A DNA stretch of 64,000 nt from Pyrinomonadaceae bacterium (GTDB taxonomy: Bacteria; Acidobacteriota; Blastocatellia; Pyrinomonadales; Pyrinomonadaceae). A program made the position numbers and the translations under genes. The DNA lies in NCBI GenBank assembly GCA_014534425.1, contig JACVRN010000012.1:1-64000 (forward strand), written 5' to 3'. Below, one piece after another: positions 8,188-17,001 of this stretch (position 1 is the stretch's first letter; each line of letters begins with the position of its first letter). The notes beneath the pieces were generated by a model. The model was not told the origin of the DNA and searched no databases. It was given only the letters and a program-made list of their open reading frames with translations.

Positions 8188-9003
8188 ATGCTGGAAGCCA
8201 GCGACATCACTTTTCGGGTCGGTAACAAGGCGCTTCTCTCGGAGGTGTCCGTCTCGTTTGCGCCCGGCAGTCTTCACCTGGTGATTGGGCCGAACGGTGC
8301 GGGCAAGTCAACTCTCATTAAGGTGCTGGCAGGACTGCTGCAACCGCAGACGGGCGGGGTCGAATATGAAGGCGCGGACATTCGCGGTGCGAGCGAATCC
8401 GAACTGGCCAAGCGCCGCGCGGTGCTCTCGCAGGCTGTAGAGGTCGCGTTTCCTCTCTCCGTGCGCGAGGTCGTCATGATGGGCCGCTACCCGCATTTTG
8501 GAGGAAGGCCCGGCCCTGTAGACGAGAAGATTGTTGACTGCCTGATAGAGTTCTTCGACCTGGCGGAGTTCATTGAACGCAACTACCAGACTTTGAGCGG
8601 CGGCGAGCGCCAGCGCGTCAACTTCGCGCGCGTGCTGGCGCAGTTGTGGCGCTTCGATGGGAGCGCGCTTCCGGTTTCAGTGTCCGCCGCGACGCACTCA
8701 TCTTGCAGGTACTTGTTTCTTGACGAGCCTCTCACGTTTCTGGACATTCGCCACCAGATTGAATTCATGAAAAAGGTGCGCGACTTCACGGACGCGCCCG
8801 ACGTTATCACCGTGGGAGTGGTTCACGACCTGAACCTGGCCGCACGCTTTGCCGACCAGATTGTCTTGCTGCATCGCGGGCAGGTCGTAGCAACGGGCAG
8901 CGCCGCAGAGGTGCTCACGCCTGAGCACATTCGGAACGTGTTCGGCGTCGAACCGACATTCATCCCCGTCAATGAAACGGGCGTTCATCTCATCTTCGAC
9001 TGA
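8188..9003 (+). CDS. hmuV: Haem ABC transporter ATP-binding protein
   Basis: A 271-residue ABC ATPase. Walker A GPNGAGKST lies at residues 34-42, signature LSGGERQR near 136, Walker B YLFLDEP near 175 and the H-loop VVHDLNLA near 211. Between the signature and Walker B there is an extra loop of about 25 residues, as in HmuV-type haem import ATPases and unlike most BtuD/FecE proteins, which supports the haem assignment. It is the last gene of the receptor-hmuTUV operon. A large palindromic repeat follows within 20 bp and probably marks the operon's end. Confidence 0.92.
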   Translation: MLEASDITFRVGNKALLSEVSVSFAPGSLHLVIGPNGAGKSTLIKVLAGLLQPQTGGVEYEGADIRGASESELAKRRAVLSQAVEVAFPLSVREVVMMGRYPHFGGRPGPVDEKIVDCLIEFFDLAEFIERNYQTLSGGERQRVNFARVLAQLWRFDGSALPVSVSAATHSSCRYLFLDEPLTFLDIRHQIEFMKKVRDFTDAPDVITVGVVHDLNLAARFADQIVLLHRGQVVATGSAAEVLTPEHIRNVFGVEPTFIPVNETGVHLIFD

Positions 9004-9018
9004 AAGATTGAGTCGTAA

Positions 9019-9123
9019 CCTAAATTCAACTCTCTGCGCCCCTCTGCGTCTCTGCGGTGAATAACTGTTTAAGAAGCACTCACCGCAGAGACGCAGAGGG
9101 GGGCGCAGAGAGTTGAATTTAGG
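9019..9123. repeat. Long palindromic repeat, CACCGCAGAGACGCAGAG family
   Basis: Two arms of about 42-44 bases (9019-9060 and 9080-9123) are near-perfect reverse complements, differing by two extra G. They surround a 19-base loop. The core TCACCGCAGAGACGCAGAGG recurs in an imperfect palindrome at 45516-45617. It follows the hmuV stop, so it may act as a terminator or RNA-stabilising hairpin. No protein-coding content. Confidence 0.9.
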
Positions 9124-9143
9124 AGACCACCGTTTAGTATAAT
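9113..9143 (+). promoter_or_regulatory. Candidate promoter of the beta-helix protein gene
   Basis: A consensus TATAAT at 9138-9143 is preceded by TTGAAT (9113-9118) with a rather long 19-base spacer. The -35 lies inside the right arm of the palindromic repeat. Predicted transcription would start near 9150, just ahead of the AAAGGGAG ribosome binding site at 9161. Confidence 0.4.
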
Positions 9144-9153
9144 CTCATCAGGC

Positions 9154-10761
9154 TTGTGGCAAAGGGAGTATAAGCTTATCAATAAATCTGTCCGTTTCCG
9201 TAAGCGTGCAGTAACGCTTTCGCTCATCCTGCTTGCGTCTATTTTTCAGGTGCAGGCCGCCGCGCCGCCTGCTCTAGCCAGAAGCGTCTTTGATTATGGA
9301 GTCAAAGGCGACGGCGTGGCGGACGATACAATCAGCCTTCAGGCGGCCATAGACGCCACGCCGCCGGGCGGTCTGCTACAGATTCCCGCGCGTGCCGACA
9401 TCAAGCTCACCGGCACGATTCTGGTTCAGGGCAAGAGCATCGCTATCGAGGGCTCGCAGGGAGAAGGTTATGGTAAGAGCTATCCGCGCCTGACGTGGGC
9501 GGGAAGCGCTGGCGGCACTATGATGCGCTGGGTTAATTCCAACTCGTCGCAGGTTTCCGGCCTCTATTTCGAGATGGGCTCGGCTGCGGTCGCGCTCGAC
9601 GTTGACCAGGACACGACGCGCACCGCTACAGGGACAATCAGAGCCGGGTCGAACATGCTCTTGTGCCCGCAGTGCAGGTTCAAGACGGACGCGGAAGGAT
9701 ATAAGGCGACGGATGTCGGTCGTGCCATGACCATCGTGGGCGCGGGCGCTTCGGGCCGCGTTCTCTCAACTACGATTAAGAGCGTGCTGAGTCCAACGCA
9801 GGCGGAGTTGGCAAGCGCGGCTTCCGCCTCAGCCTCTTCCGCAGATGTTTCAATCGCATCGCCCTACGGCAACAACGTCTCCTCTTCAAACAGATTCGAG
9901 CGGCTGACGTTTAGTAAAAAGAGCGCCGATGCTTCTACTGCCGGGTTGAGGATTTCCTACTGGTCTGTGAATAACAACGAGCGCATGCAGGTTGACCGCA
10001 GCAGTTGCTTCTTCGGCGGCGGCAGAGAGGCGTCAACCACTCGCGGGGCGTGTTTCAAGATTGGCGATGAAAAGGTGGGCGGCGGCTCGAACGCTTTCAA
10101 CATCATCCTGACGAACGCTTACTGGTACGGGCCGAGTTATGGAGTCGAAGCTCATACGGCAAAGATTATCTCCATCAACAGCCAGTCTAACTACGCGACT
10201 GTAGATTACAAATTGACGGGCGGCGCGACGGCACAAATCATAGAGCACTATTCGGAATTCCAGCGCCAGTTCGTGACCAGCGTGGGCGGGCGCGTACGCA
10301 TAAGCGGTGGCTTTATAGGCAACGGCGCATGGAACGCAGCGTTCCCTTTAATCTATACGGACGGTGGCAATCTTTTCATCACAGGTCTTGAGACATCCAA
10401 TCAACAGGGCATCACGCTTGCGGACGCTAAGCCGACCGGAAATTCACGGCTCGTCATAGACTCCGCTTCGATTACGGCTCTGCCGATTAATTACAAGAAC
10501 TTCTCACAGGGCGTAGCCTCGCTCATGGGAGCAGACAGAGTGGGGCTTTACCTCGGCGGAGCGGACGGCGTGGGCGCAAGTATACAGATGAAGGGAACTA
10601 CCTTTAACAATCTCAACTTCATGTTCAATAACAATCTCTCCACGCAAGGGAACGGGACAATAGTCTATTGCCAGGACTGCGTGCTCGGTTCCAACCCCTG
10701 CAAACCGGGCGGCACAGGCGCATTCGCCAAGCGCATCAACGGAAGTTGGAACTGCCAGTAA
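9154..10761 (+). CDS. Secreted right-handed beta-helix (pectate-lyase-3-like) protein
   Basis: A protein of up to 535 residues with a signal peptide (TLSLILLASIFQVQAAAPPALA) and then the entry motif of pectate-lyase-superfamily and tailspike beta-helices: FDYGVKGDGVADDTISLQAA. The rest is repetitive, beta-rich and Asn/Ser-rich, as expected for a parallel beta-helix. A small Cys-containing tail resembles a cap. It is probably a secreted polysaccharide-binding or -cleaving protein; no catalytic set could be identified by eye. The start is unclear. The only normal start is TTG 9154, upstream of the AAAGGGAG site at 9161-9168. Nine bases after that site lies an in-frame ATC (9178), right at the start of the signal peptide. 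Confidence 0.85.
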   Translation: MWQREYKLINKSVRFRKRAVTLSLILLASIFQVQAAAPPALARSVFDYGVKGDGVADDTISLQAAIDATPPGGLLQIPARADIKLTGTILVQGKSIAIEGSQGEGYGKSYPRLTWAGSAGGTMMRWVNSNSSQVSGLYFEMGSAAVALDVDQDTTRTATGTIRAGSNMLLCPQCRFKTDAEGYKATDVGRAMTIVGAGASGRVLSTTIKSVLSPTQAELASAASASASSADVSIASPYGNNVSSSNRFERLTFSKKSADASTAGLRISYWSVNNNERMQVDRSSCFFGGGREASTTRGACFKIGDEKVGGGSNAFNIILTNAYWYGPSYGVEAHTAKIISINSQSNYATVDYKLTGGATAQIIEHYSEFQRQFVTSVGGRVRISGGFIGNGAWNAAFPLIYTDGGNLFITGLETSNQQGITLADAKPTGNSRLVIDSASITALPINYKNFSQGVASLMGADRVGLYLGGADGVGASIQMKGTTFNNLNFMFNNNLSTQGNGTIVYCQDCVLGSNPCKPGGTGAFAKRINGSWNCQ

Positions 10762-10788
10762 GAAGAAGCAGTGTCGCTACTGATGTTT

Positions 10789-10817
10789 GTAGGGGCAGGG
10801 ACAAGCCCTGCCCCTAC
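10789..10817. repeat. GTAGGGGC palindromic repeat, short form
   Basis: A 29-base palindrome: GTAGGGGCAGGG, five bases, then CCCTGCCCCTAC. It is almost the same as the copy at 50497 and as parts of the longer copies at 25979 and 30425. It sits between convergent genes. Confidence 0.9.
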
Positions 10818-10833
10818 AGTTATGTGGGCATAA

Positions 10834-10875
10834 GAAGAGGGCTGCAAAAGACTATAGTCTTTTGCAGCCCTCTTC
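10834..10875. terminator. Bidirectional terminator-like perfect palindrome
   Basis: A 42-base perfect palindrome (GAAGAGGGCTGCAAAAGACTA and its complement) lies between the convergent beta-helix and M36 protease genes. The A-rich and T-rich inner parts and the GC-rich stem suit termination in both directions. Confidence 0.75.
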
Positions 10876-10890
10876 ATTGCTGACGGTTAA

Positions 10891-13800
10891 TTATGGGATG
10901 TAGGTTGAAGGCACGGGAACATCTCCGCTCAGGCCGAGGGAGCGGATACTGACCGCGCCGGTGCTGCTGAGGAGGATGTACCAGTTGCCTTCCGATGGAC
11001 GGAAGACGGCTATATCAGTCTTGCCGTCGCCATCGTAATCTCCCGGTATAGGAGTATCCGTGGAAGCGCCCCAGCCCTGAATCGTGACGCCGCCCGTACT
11101 CTTGAGAATGTACCAGTTACCCTCCGACGGACGGAAGACCGCGATATCCGTTCTGCCGTCGCCGTCATAATCGCCCGGCACAGGTTTATCTGTGGCCTCG
11201 CCCCAGCCCTGTGCGTAGGTGGTTCCGTTCGAACTGCGTATGACGTACCAGTTGCCTTCCGAGGGTCGGAAGACTGCTATGTCCGTGCGCCCGTCGCCAT
11301 CGTAGTCCCCCGCAACGGGCTTATCCCCATTCAGCCCCCACTGCTGTATCCGTCCCGTGCCGTCGGTTGTGCGAACGATATACCAGTTGCCGTCTGACGG
11401 ACGAAAGACTGCGACGCCTGCCTTGCGGTCTTCGTCGTAGAAATTTGCAGGCAGAGGTTGGTCGCTACCGCCGCCCCATCCCTGAACTCTGATAGTGTTG
11501 GTAAAGCTCTGAATCATATACCAGGCGCCTTCCGTGGGACGCCAGACGGCTATGTCGGCCTTGCCGTCTCCGTCATAGTCGCGTGGTACTAGCACGTCAC
11601 TGGCAGCGCCCCACTGTCGAACTGTGGTCAAGCCGTCCGAGCTATTAATGATGTACCAGTTGCCTTCCGAGGGTCGGAAGACTGCCACATCCGTCTTGCC
11701 GTCGCCGTCAAAGTCTCCGACCGCCTGTGTCGTGGGCAAAGGCGCTGTGGAAGGCTGTTGGTTCTTGACGACAAGGTTGTCTATATACCAGCCACTATTC
11801 GGGCCGAGCGATGTGCCTGCGTCCGATACCATGCGGAAGCGCACGTAAACGGGCAGCCCGGAAGGATTGCGATACTGGCCGGGCGCGAAAGCCCACAGCG
11901 AGATGCGCGTGTGGTGCAGGCCCTTGACGCCCGTAAAGGCGTAGCGACCCAGGAGTGGCGACGACGGAACGCCTTCAATCGTGCCGTCCAGTTTGGCGTT
12001 GTACTGTCCGTCTATGATGAAAGGCCCGGCGTCGAACTCCGTAGTGTTGTTGGGATACGGCGCGGTGCTGTTGCAAAGCGGGTCGCCGATGCAAATCTGT
12101 ATCACGCCTCCGTCAAAGTTGGCCTCCGATGCGATGCGGTGGTCGAACTCCATAATCGAAGTCGGCGTTAAGGTGAGCGGGCCTATCTTGGTAGAGAAAT
12201 CGCTCTGCGCGCCCGTGCCGTCGTCTACCGGATCAAAGTCCGGCGCGAACATTGTGGACGTGGTGATAGTGCTGCTTAAGACCACACCCGTCACGCGCTG
12301 GAAGGCTGCGATGGCGTTGTTCGGGTCACTGCCGGATTCGACTAGAGGCGGAGTGAAGCGCGTGTCCGCAGTAGGCGTCTCGAAGTCTTCGACCGCGAAG
12401 GGCGGCGGAGTCTGGGCCTGCGTCTGCGTCACGGTCGGAGCGTTCCACCTGACGACTCTGTTGCCGGTGTTACCAGTGTCCAGCGTGTTACATGTCAGGT
12501 CGTGCGCCTGCACTATGTAATACTGGACTTGATTGAGCACCAGTCCTGTGTCGATAAAGGATGTGCTATGAACGCCAGTCGCAATGCGGTTGGACTCAGA
12601 CGGTACGAACGTAGGCTGCTGCGTGCCGTCGCCAGGGTCTACTTTGTTGACGCGATAGATGTCGTAGACGATGTTAGCCTGCGGGTTGGCTGAGATGGCC
12701 GAAGTCCAACTGACTATCAGTCTATCACCCGGATTCTGTCCGCCTGGATCGCTCGGCCCAGGATTGCTTACATGGTCAACCCCGAAGAAGACCGGCGCGG
12801 GACAGAGCGCCACGCCGACAGTGATTGTGATGCTCTGTGTGAGCGCGGTCGAGACGCAGTTCAATTCCGTGTCTCGGCTCGCGCGCACCTGATAGTAATA
12901 GGTCTCACCGAGGACAAGCCCGCCACCCCCGTTGTTATCCTGATAAGTGGTCTGCGAAGCGGGAATCTCTGCCACCAGTGTATACGGCCCGTCTACGCTG
13001 TTGGCGCGGTTGATGGTGTACTTGGCAGCGCCCGCCACAGGCGTGCCGCCGTTGATTGTAATAGTCACAGTGTTATTGGTCGTGTTCGCCAGCGTGAAGG
13101 AGGGCGCAGCCAGAGGCCCGAGCTGTTCACACTGCGTCACGCCCGCCGGAACGGAGAAGTCCTCGACCACCTGCGGGGCCGACTGACTGGCCGGGTCGCC
13201 CGCAGCCGTCGTTGAAGTGGCGAGCACGCCGACGCCGTGGCTGGAGAAGGCGCGCCAGATAATGGCACGATTCTCGCCGCCGTTGAGTTCGCGGTCGGCC
13301 AGCAGTATGGAGTCGCGCGAGTCAACGAATGAAGGGTTGCAGGGCGAAAGCTGCATACCACGCAAGACCAGCTTGTCCGACAGACGCGCGCCGTTGATGA
13401 CGGCGGTCGCAAGCGGGCCGTGGCGGTGCCCTAGAGTGGCGATCTCGTTGGCAATCAGGCCCGGACGCACGATGTGCTGGCTGGCATTGATGGTGGCCGC
13501 ATCGTTCGTGTTGAAAGACGAGCGATAGTTAATCGGATGTTGAGTATCTACCGATTGCACTTGCCGCGTGCCTATGTAAAAGCTGGTGCCGCTTCCCAGG
13601 CGGCGCGTGCCGTCGAAGAAGACGGCGTTAGGGTCTTTCATTATCAGCAACTCGCGCATGTCCCAGAGCGTGGCCGCCCAGATTTCGCCTACGTTGTGAA
13701 CTTCAAAGGGAGTGCCACTGCTGATGTCCGGCGGCTGCTGGTCGCGCCGCGTGAGGGTCGTGCCGCGTATGGCACCGTAAGACCATCGGTAATTGGTCAT

Positions 13801-15993
13801 AGGCAGGCGGCGAATCCCTACGTCAAATTCTCCCGTGACGTACTCACCCTCGGAATCATCATCGGACATCGAGGAGGCTATGTAATCCGACCAGCCTTCT
13901 CCCTGTCCGCCGGACTCACCAACCAGCGTCACGCCCAGACAGCCTTCGCTGCCCTTGGCGACCGAGCGGTTGGAGACGCCGTGATGCCACTCGTGCGCCA
14001 CCACGTCGAAATCGAAATCGCCGTCCGAGCGGCGGAAGCTTCCTTCGGTGAAGAGGAACATCTGCATGCGCGGGCGGCTGCCGTCGGCGGGCGTGGAGAA
14101 GTTAGCGTTGTTGGTGCCGGAGCCGTCCTGCACCTGAGCGCTGACGGCGTCCTTGCCTGCCCCGCCTCTGCCGAAGTTATCCTGCTGGAAGTTCCAGAGG
14201 CTTTCGGTAAAGCCTATGCTGTACATGTAATCGTGCATCAGGTTGTTGTAGTAAAAGAGGGCCGTCGTCCCCGGATACACGTCCGGGTAAGTGCTCGGCG
14301 GGAAGAACGGAGTGCCGCCCGCATTGACGCCTCCGAACTCGTAGGAGTTGACGAAAGTGAAGAGGCTTGAAGTGAACTGCCGCGACGGATTATAGCCCTT
14401 GATGCCATGCGTCGCTTCGTTGTCATTCTCGTGGTCGTCCGCCACCATCACATTATTGCCCTCCGTATAGTTGGACTGATATACGGAAGATAAGGTGCGG
14501 CCATCGCCGAGCGTCATGGGCGAAGACAAGACTGTGAGCGCGGCAGAAAAGGGCTGGCTCTTATCTCTAACCGGAGAGTTTGATGAATCGTTACGCAATC
14601 GCGCCTCTTCGGCCATCGTGTAGCCGAAGGCGCGTGTGCTCGCGCGGTTATTATCATCGCTATTAATCTCCTGGCCGTTCGCTCCGCTCGGCAGGTAGAA
14701 CCAGCCGAAGGGCGACTCGGCGGAAGGGTTCGCGGCGTCTGGAATCCCGCGCAGCACCTGGCCGAAGGGAATGTCATAGATGAGCGCGCCTTCGTTGCGC
14801 GCACTCACGAAACTGAACCTGAATCCGCGCCCACTGTTTCGCACGGTCGTAGATTCAGCCGGATAGGTCGGAGGAGTTCCAGGCGAAGGCGACCTGCCAA
14901 CGCCCAGGCGACCCGAAAGCGCAGTCGGCTCGGCGTCGAAAACTTTGGCCTGTGCGCTGCCAGCGCCGTTCTGCGCTTCGACTCGGTCTTGAATGTCCGG
15001 GCGCAAAGTGCTTCGACGCCCTGTGCCCGTCCCGCCGCCGCTCTGAAAGGCCGTCAGGCTAATGCGGCGTAAGACCTCGCCGGTCTGCGCGTCCACTATG
15101 TTGTCCCACATAATGCCTTCGTACTGCGGCGTGGTCAGCATGAACTTGTAGGCTTCGCGCGCCTGGTCGCCCAAAGGAAAGAGGACGCGCGTGACGACGA
15201 TGTCGTCGGTGAAGACTCCGCCGCCAGTGAATTTCTGCCCGGTGACGTACTCCGGCGGCAGGTCTCCGTAGGTCGTCAAGACCTGCGCGGTGCCTGCGGG
15301 CGTGGGCGTGAATCCGTTGATGCCCAGGTCTGCGGCGGCGGCTGTGACGGCGTTGGCCGCCGTCATGGTCGTCGCGTTCGTCACAGTGAGCTGCGGAAAG
15401 CTTTCGCTGCCGACGCTTAAAATCTGGCCGTTGCGGTTAATGTTGACCAGTACTTCACCATGATAGACCGGAAGATTATTGACCCTCTGCTCAAAGAGCA
15501 GGATGGTCGTCCCCATATCCGGCACAGTCGCGCGGCTCTTGAGCCTGAGGTTGTTCAAGTCATCGTCGCTGAAGCGGAAGATGGCTCGCCATCGGCTTAA
15601 GAACTGTCGCGCTATATTCTCAGGCGGGTCTTGACTGGGCTGCGTCAAGTAGTTGTTGTAGCTGAAGAGATGGCGGGGCGTCGCGGTCAATCCATTGTAC
15701 TCAACCTTGAGTGTCGCACCCACCAGTAATTGTAGTGAGTTTAAAGCTTTCACCTGCGCTACGGTCGGCGTGCGTAGAGTCGTCCCCTTCGGGACTCCGT
15801 GTACGCCGCGCACGTCCTTCTCAGGAGGCCGGTTAGGACTATCCGGTGGCTGGACAAATGATGGATTGTTGTTACCGGTAGCGTGCGACCGCTCGCTCGC
15901 GCTGAAAGCAAGCGTAAAGATAAACAGAATGAGTATCATCAACACGAGCGCAAGGCGACGGCGCTCGCGGGGCAAGCGAGAAGGTTTGGGCAT
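10891..15993 (-). CDS. Secreted M36 (fungalysin-like) metalloprotease with FG-GAP C-terminus
   Basis: A 1700-residue secreted protease. A signal segment spans residues 12-32. An FTP/PepSY-like propeptide (about 70-300) precedes the M36 catalytic domain. The zinc motif HEWHHG is at about residues 667-672, and the third-ligand motif GEGWSDY is near 700. After the catalytic domain come fibronectin-like beta-sandwiches (about 960-1210) and a jelly-roll-like module (about 1230-1410). The last 275 residues hold six FG-GAP repeats of about 45 residues with calcium-binding DxDGDGxxD loops, ending in VPVPSTYIP. M36 enzymes degrade extracellular proteins after propeptide removal. The ATG is preceded by AAGGGAG. 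It is transcribed toward the beta-helix gene. Confidence 0.93.
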   Translation of the reverse strand: MPKPSRLPRERRRLALVLMILILFIFTLAFSASERSHATGNNNPSFVQPPDSPNRPPEKDVRGVHGVPKGTTLRTPTVAQVKALNSLQLLVGATLKVEYNGLTATPRHLFSYNNYLTQPSQDPPENIARQFLSRWRAIFRFSDDDLNNLRLKSRATVPDMGTTILLFEQRVNNLPVYHGEVLVNINRNGQILSVGSESFPQLTVTNATTMTAANAVTAAAADLGINGFTPTPAGTAQVLTTYGDLPPEYVTGQKFTGGGVFTDDIVVTRVLFPLGDQAREAYKFMLTTPQYEGIMWDNIVDAQTGEVLRRISLTAFQSGGGTGTGRRSTLRPDIQDRVEAQNGAGSAQAKVFDAEPTALSGRLGVGRSPSPGTPPTYPAESTTVRNSGRGFRFSFVSARNEGALIYDIPFGQVLRGIPDAANPSAESPFGWFYLPSGANGQEINSDDNNRASTRAFGYTMAEEARLRNDSSNSPVRDKSQPFSAALTVLSSPMTLGDGRTLSSVYQSNYTEGNNVMVADDHENDNEATHGIKGYNPSRQFTSSLFTFVNSYEFGGVNAGGTPFFPPSTYPDVYPGTTALFYYNNLMHDYMYSIGFTESLWNFQQDNFGRGGAGKDAVSAQVQDGSGTNNANFSTPADGSRPRMQMFLFTEGSFRRSDGDFDFDVVAHEWHHGVSNRSVAKGSEGCLGVTLVGESGGQGEGWSDYIASSMSDDDSEGEYVTGEFDVGIRRLPMTNYRWSYGAIRGTTLTRRDQQPPDISSGTPFEVHNVGEIWAATLWDMRELLIMKDPNAVFFDGTRRLGSGTSFYIGTRQVQSVDTQHPINYRSSFNTNDAATINASQHIVRPGLIANEIATLGHRHGPLATAVINGARLSDKLVLRGMQLSPCNPSFVDSRDSILLADRELNGGENRAIIWRAFSSHGVGVLATSTTAAGDPASQSAPQVVEDFSVPAGVTQCEQLGPLAAPSFTLANTTNNTVTITINGGTPVAGAAKYTINRANSVDGPYTLVAEIPASQTTYQDNNGGGGLVLGETYYYQVRASRDTELNCVSTALTQSITITVGVALCPAPVFFGVDHVSNPGPSDPGGQNPGDRLIVSWTSAISANPQANIVYDIYRVNKVDPGDGTQQPTFVPSESNRIATGVHSTSFIDTGLVLNQVQYYIVQAHDLTCNTLDTGNTGNRVVRWNAPTVTQTQAQTPPPFAVEDFETPTADTRFTPPLVESGSDPNNAIAAFQRVTGVVLSSTITTSTMFAPDFDPVDDGTGAQSDFSTKIGPLTLTPTSIMEFDHRIASEANFDGGVIQICIGDPLCNSTAPYPNNTTEFDAGPFIIDGQYNAKLDGTIEGVPSSPLLGRYAFTGVKGLHHTRISLWAFAPGQYRNPSGLPVYVRFRMVSDAGTSLGPNSGWYIDNLVVKNQQPSTAPLPTTQAVGDFDGDGKTDVAVFRPSEGNWYIINSSDGLTTVRQWGAASDVLVPRDYDGDGKADIAVWRPTEGAWYMIQSFTNTIRVQGWGGGSDQPLPANFYDEDRKAGVAVFRPSDGNWYIVRTTDGTGRIQQWGLNGDKPVAGDYDGDGRTDIAVFRPSEGNWYVIRSSNGTTYAQGWGEATDKPVPGDYDGDGRTDIAVFRPSEGNWYILKSTGGVTIQGWGASTDTPIPGDYDGDGKTDIAVFRPSEGNWYILLSSTGAVSIRSLGLSGDVPVPSTYIP

Positions 15994-16218
15994 GTTAAGC
16001 TCCCTTGTGGCTGACGGCTATCACAGGTAATCAAGATTGTGCCGAACAATCCTGGCCTTTAACATGTTGGGATATTACTTGATACAAAATGAACGCTAAG
16101 GAAAGACACAATATCGTAATCCCGGAGAAGAACTAATCGCCGGTTACGAGGGGGGACAAAGGGGATATTGGAATAATGCGGGGGATACTAACACTATGAA
16201 TGCCTTGGTGGCAATTAA

Positions 16219-16470
16219 AAAGGTCAGAACCGCTCGCAGCAAGACGGAGACAGAAAAGCACGGGAAGGGTTCTATCGTAGTGAAGAACCGGAAGGAAGTG
16301 ACATGCCGGTGCCAGCCGATTATGGTCTGAATGGCAAAGCAGATATTGCTGCGTTCCGTCCATTAGAAGGCAACTGGTATATCATTCACATTTCGACAAA
16401 TGTAGGGAATAGTATCTACCTAGGCAGTAATGTAGACGTACCTCTGCCGAGTGCTTATCTGCCTCAATAG
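16219..16470 (+). pseudogene. Relic of an FG-GAP-repeat protein C-terminus
   Basis: The plus strand reads ADIAAFRPLEGNWYIIHIS and then DVPLPSAYLPQ followed by TAG, in one frame. This is clearly the last repeat and closing segment of the FG-GAP proteins at 48313 and 52951. The frame is open from 16219. Upstream of about 16300 the match decays (QDGDRKA and VPADYG remain visible) and no start or signal peptide exists. The calcium-loop Asp residues are partly lost (DYGLNGKAD in place of DYDGDGKTD). It lies in the opposite orientation to the adjacent M36 protease, so it is not that gene's own 3' end. It is probably the leftover of a deleted or duplicated gene. Confidence 0.85.
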
Positions 16471-16513
16471 TCTCCGTAAGCCGACGGGCACTTACCGCCA
16501 GTGCTAAAGGCGC

Positions 16514-16553
16514 GCATCGGCTTATGGAACTTGCAAGTTCCATAAGCCGATGC
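16514..16553. terminator. Perfect 40-base palindrome, possible terminator
   Basis: GCATCGGCTTATGGAACTTG is followed directly by its exact reverse complement. It lies 44 bases after the stop codon of the FG-GAP relic and may be that lost gene's terminator. There is no T-run on the plus strand. Confidence 0.6.
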
Positions 16554-16652
16554 ACATAAACCGTGAAGAATTAAGCCTTTGATAATGAGCGCTGCAAGTC
16601 TTGACAGAGTATAGCCTGTGTCGGTAGTCTCTTTGGGCTTCCATATGTCGGA

Positions 16653-16677
16653 GCCTTCTATTTATGTAATAGAAGGC
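16653..16677. other. Short hairpin of unknown role
   Basis: GCCTTCTATT and AATAGAAGGC form a 10-bp stem with a 5-base loop about 325 bases upstream of the LuxR-type regulator. It could be a terminator-like stem or part of a leader; nothing else supports a role. Confidence 0.4.
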
Positions 16678-17001
16678 AGAATCTTGATGGAAGTCTTCCT
16701 CTGCGTGCGGGTTGAGAACTTACGCGAGAGTCTTTAATCTTCGAGTCTTTCTGGAGGCTATTGACGCGGTCGCCCGCTCTTGCACAATCAATGTGCACGG
16801 CATAATAGCTTTTGATGAAATCGGCTGAACCTATAGATGCTCGGTCAAGCAGGTTTAGCTTAAGCGCCACAGTTAAATCAAGGTCGTTTATTGTCCTGTC
16901 GAGTTTTATCCGCTAGAAGCCCCGTCGTGCTCTCCCGGCTTGGAAACTCGCGCTGAAACTTCAGTCTACAAGCATATCGCTGCTTCTTGGCACATTTACC
17001 T

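Larger units (their letters stand above)
15994..17001. other. Largely non-coding 1-kb interval with gene relic and hairpins
   Basis: No intact gene was found. Contents, each listed separately: the FG-GAP relic at 16219-16470, a perfect 40-base palindrome at 16514, and a short hairpin at 16653. The segment 16021-16218 has no recognisable feature beyond the upstream region of the M36 gene. The segment 16680-17001 shows only the leader of the LuxR-type regulator. The 76- and 70-residue minus-strand ORFs in the track here lack ribosome binding sites and family resemblance. Confidence 0.6.

Noticed and set aside
13474-14370. 298-residue plus-strand ORF opposite the M36 catalytic domain
   Set aside because: It overlaps the HEWHHG region of an unambiguous protease on the other strand and has a composition-driven Ala/Arg/Val-rich sequence without recognisable motifs.
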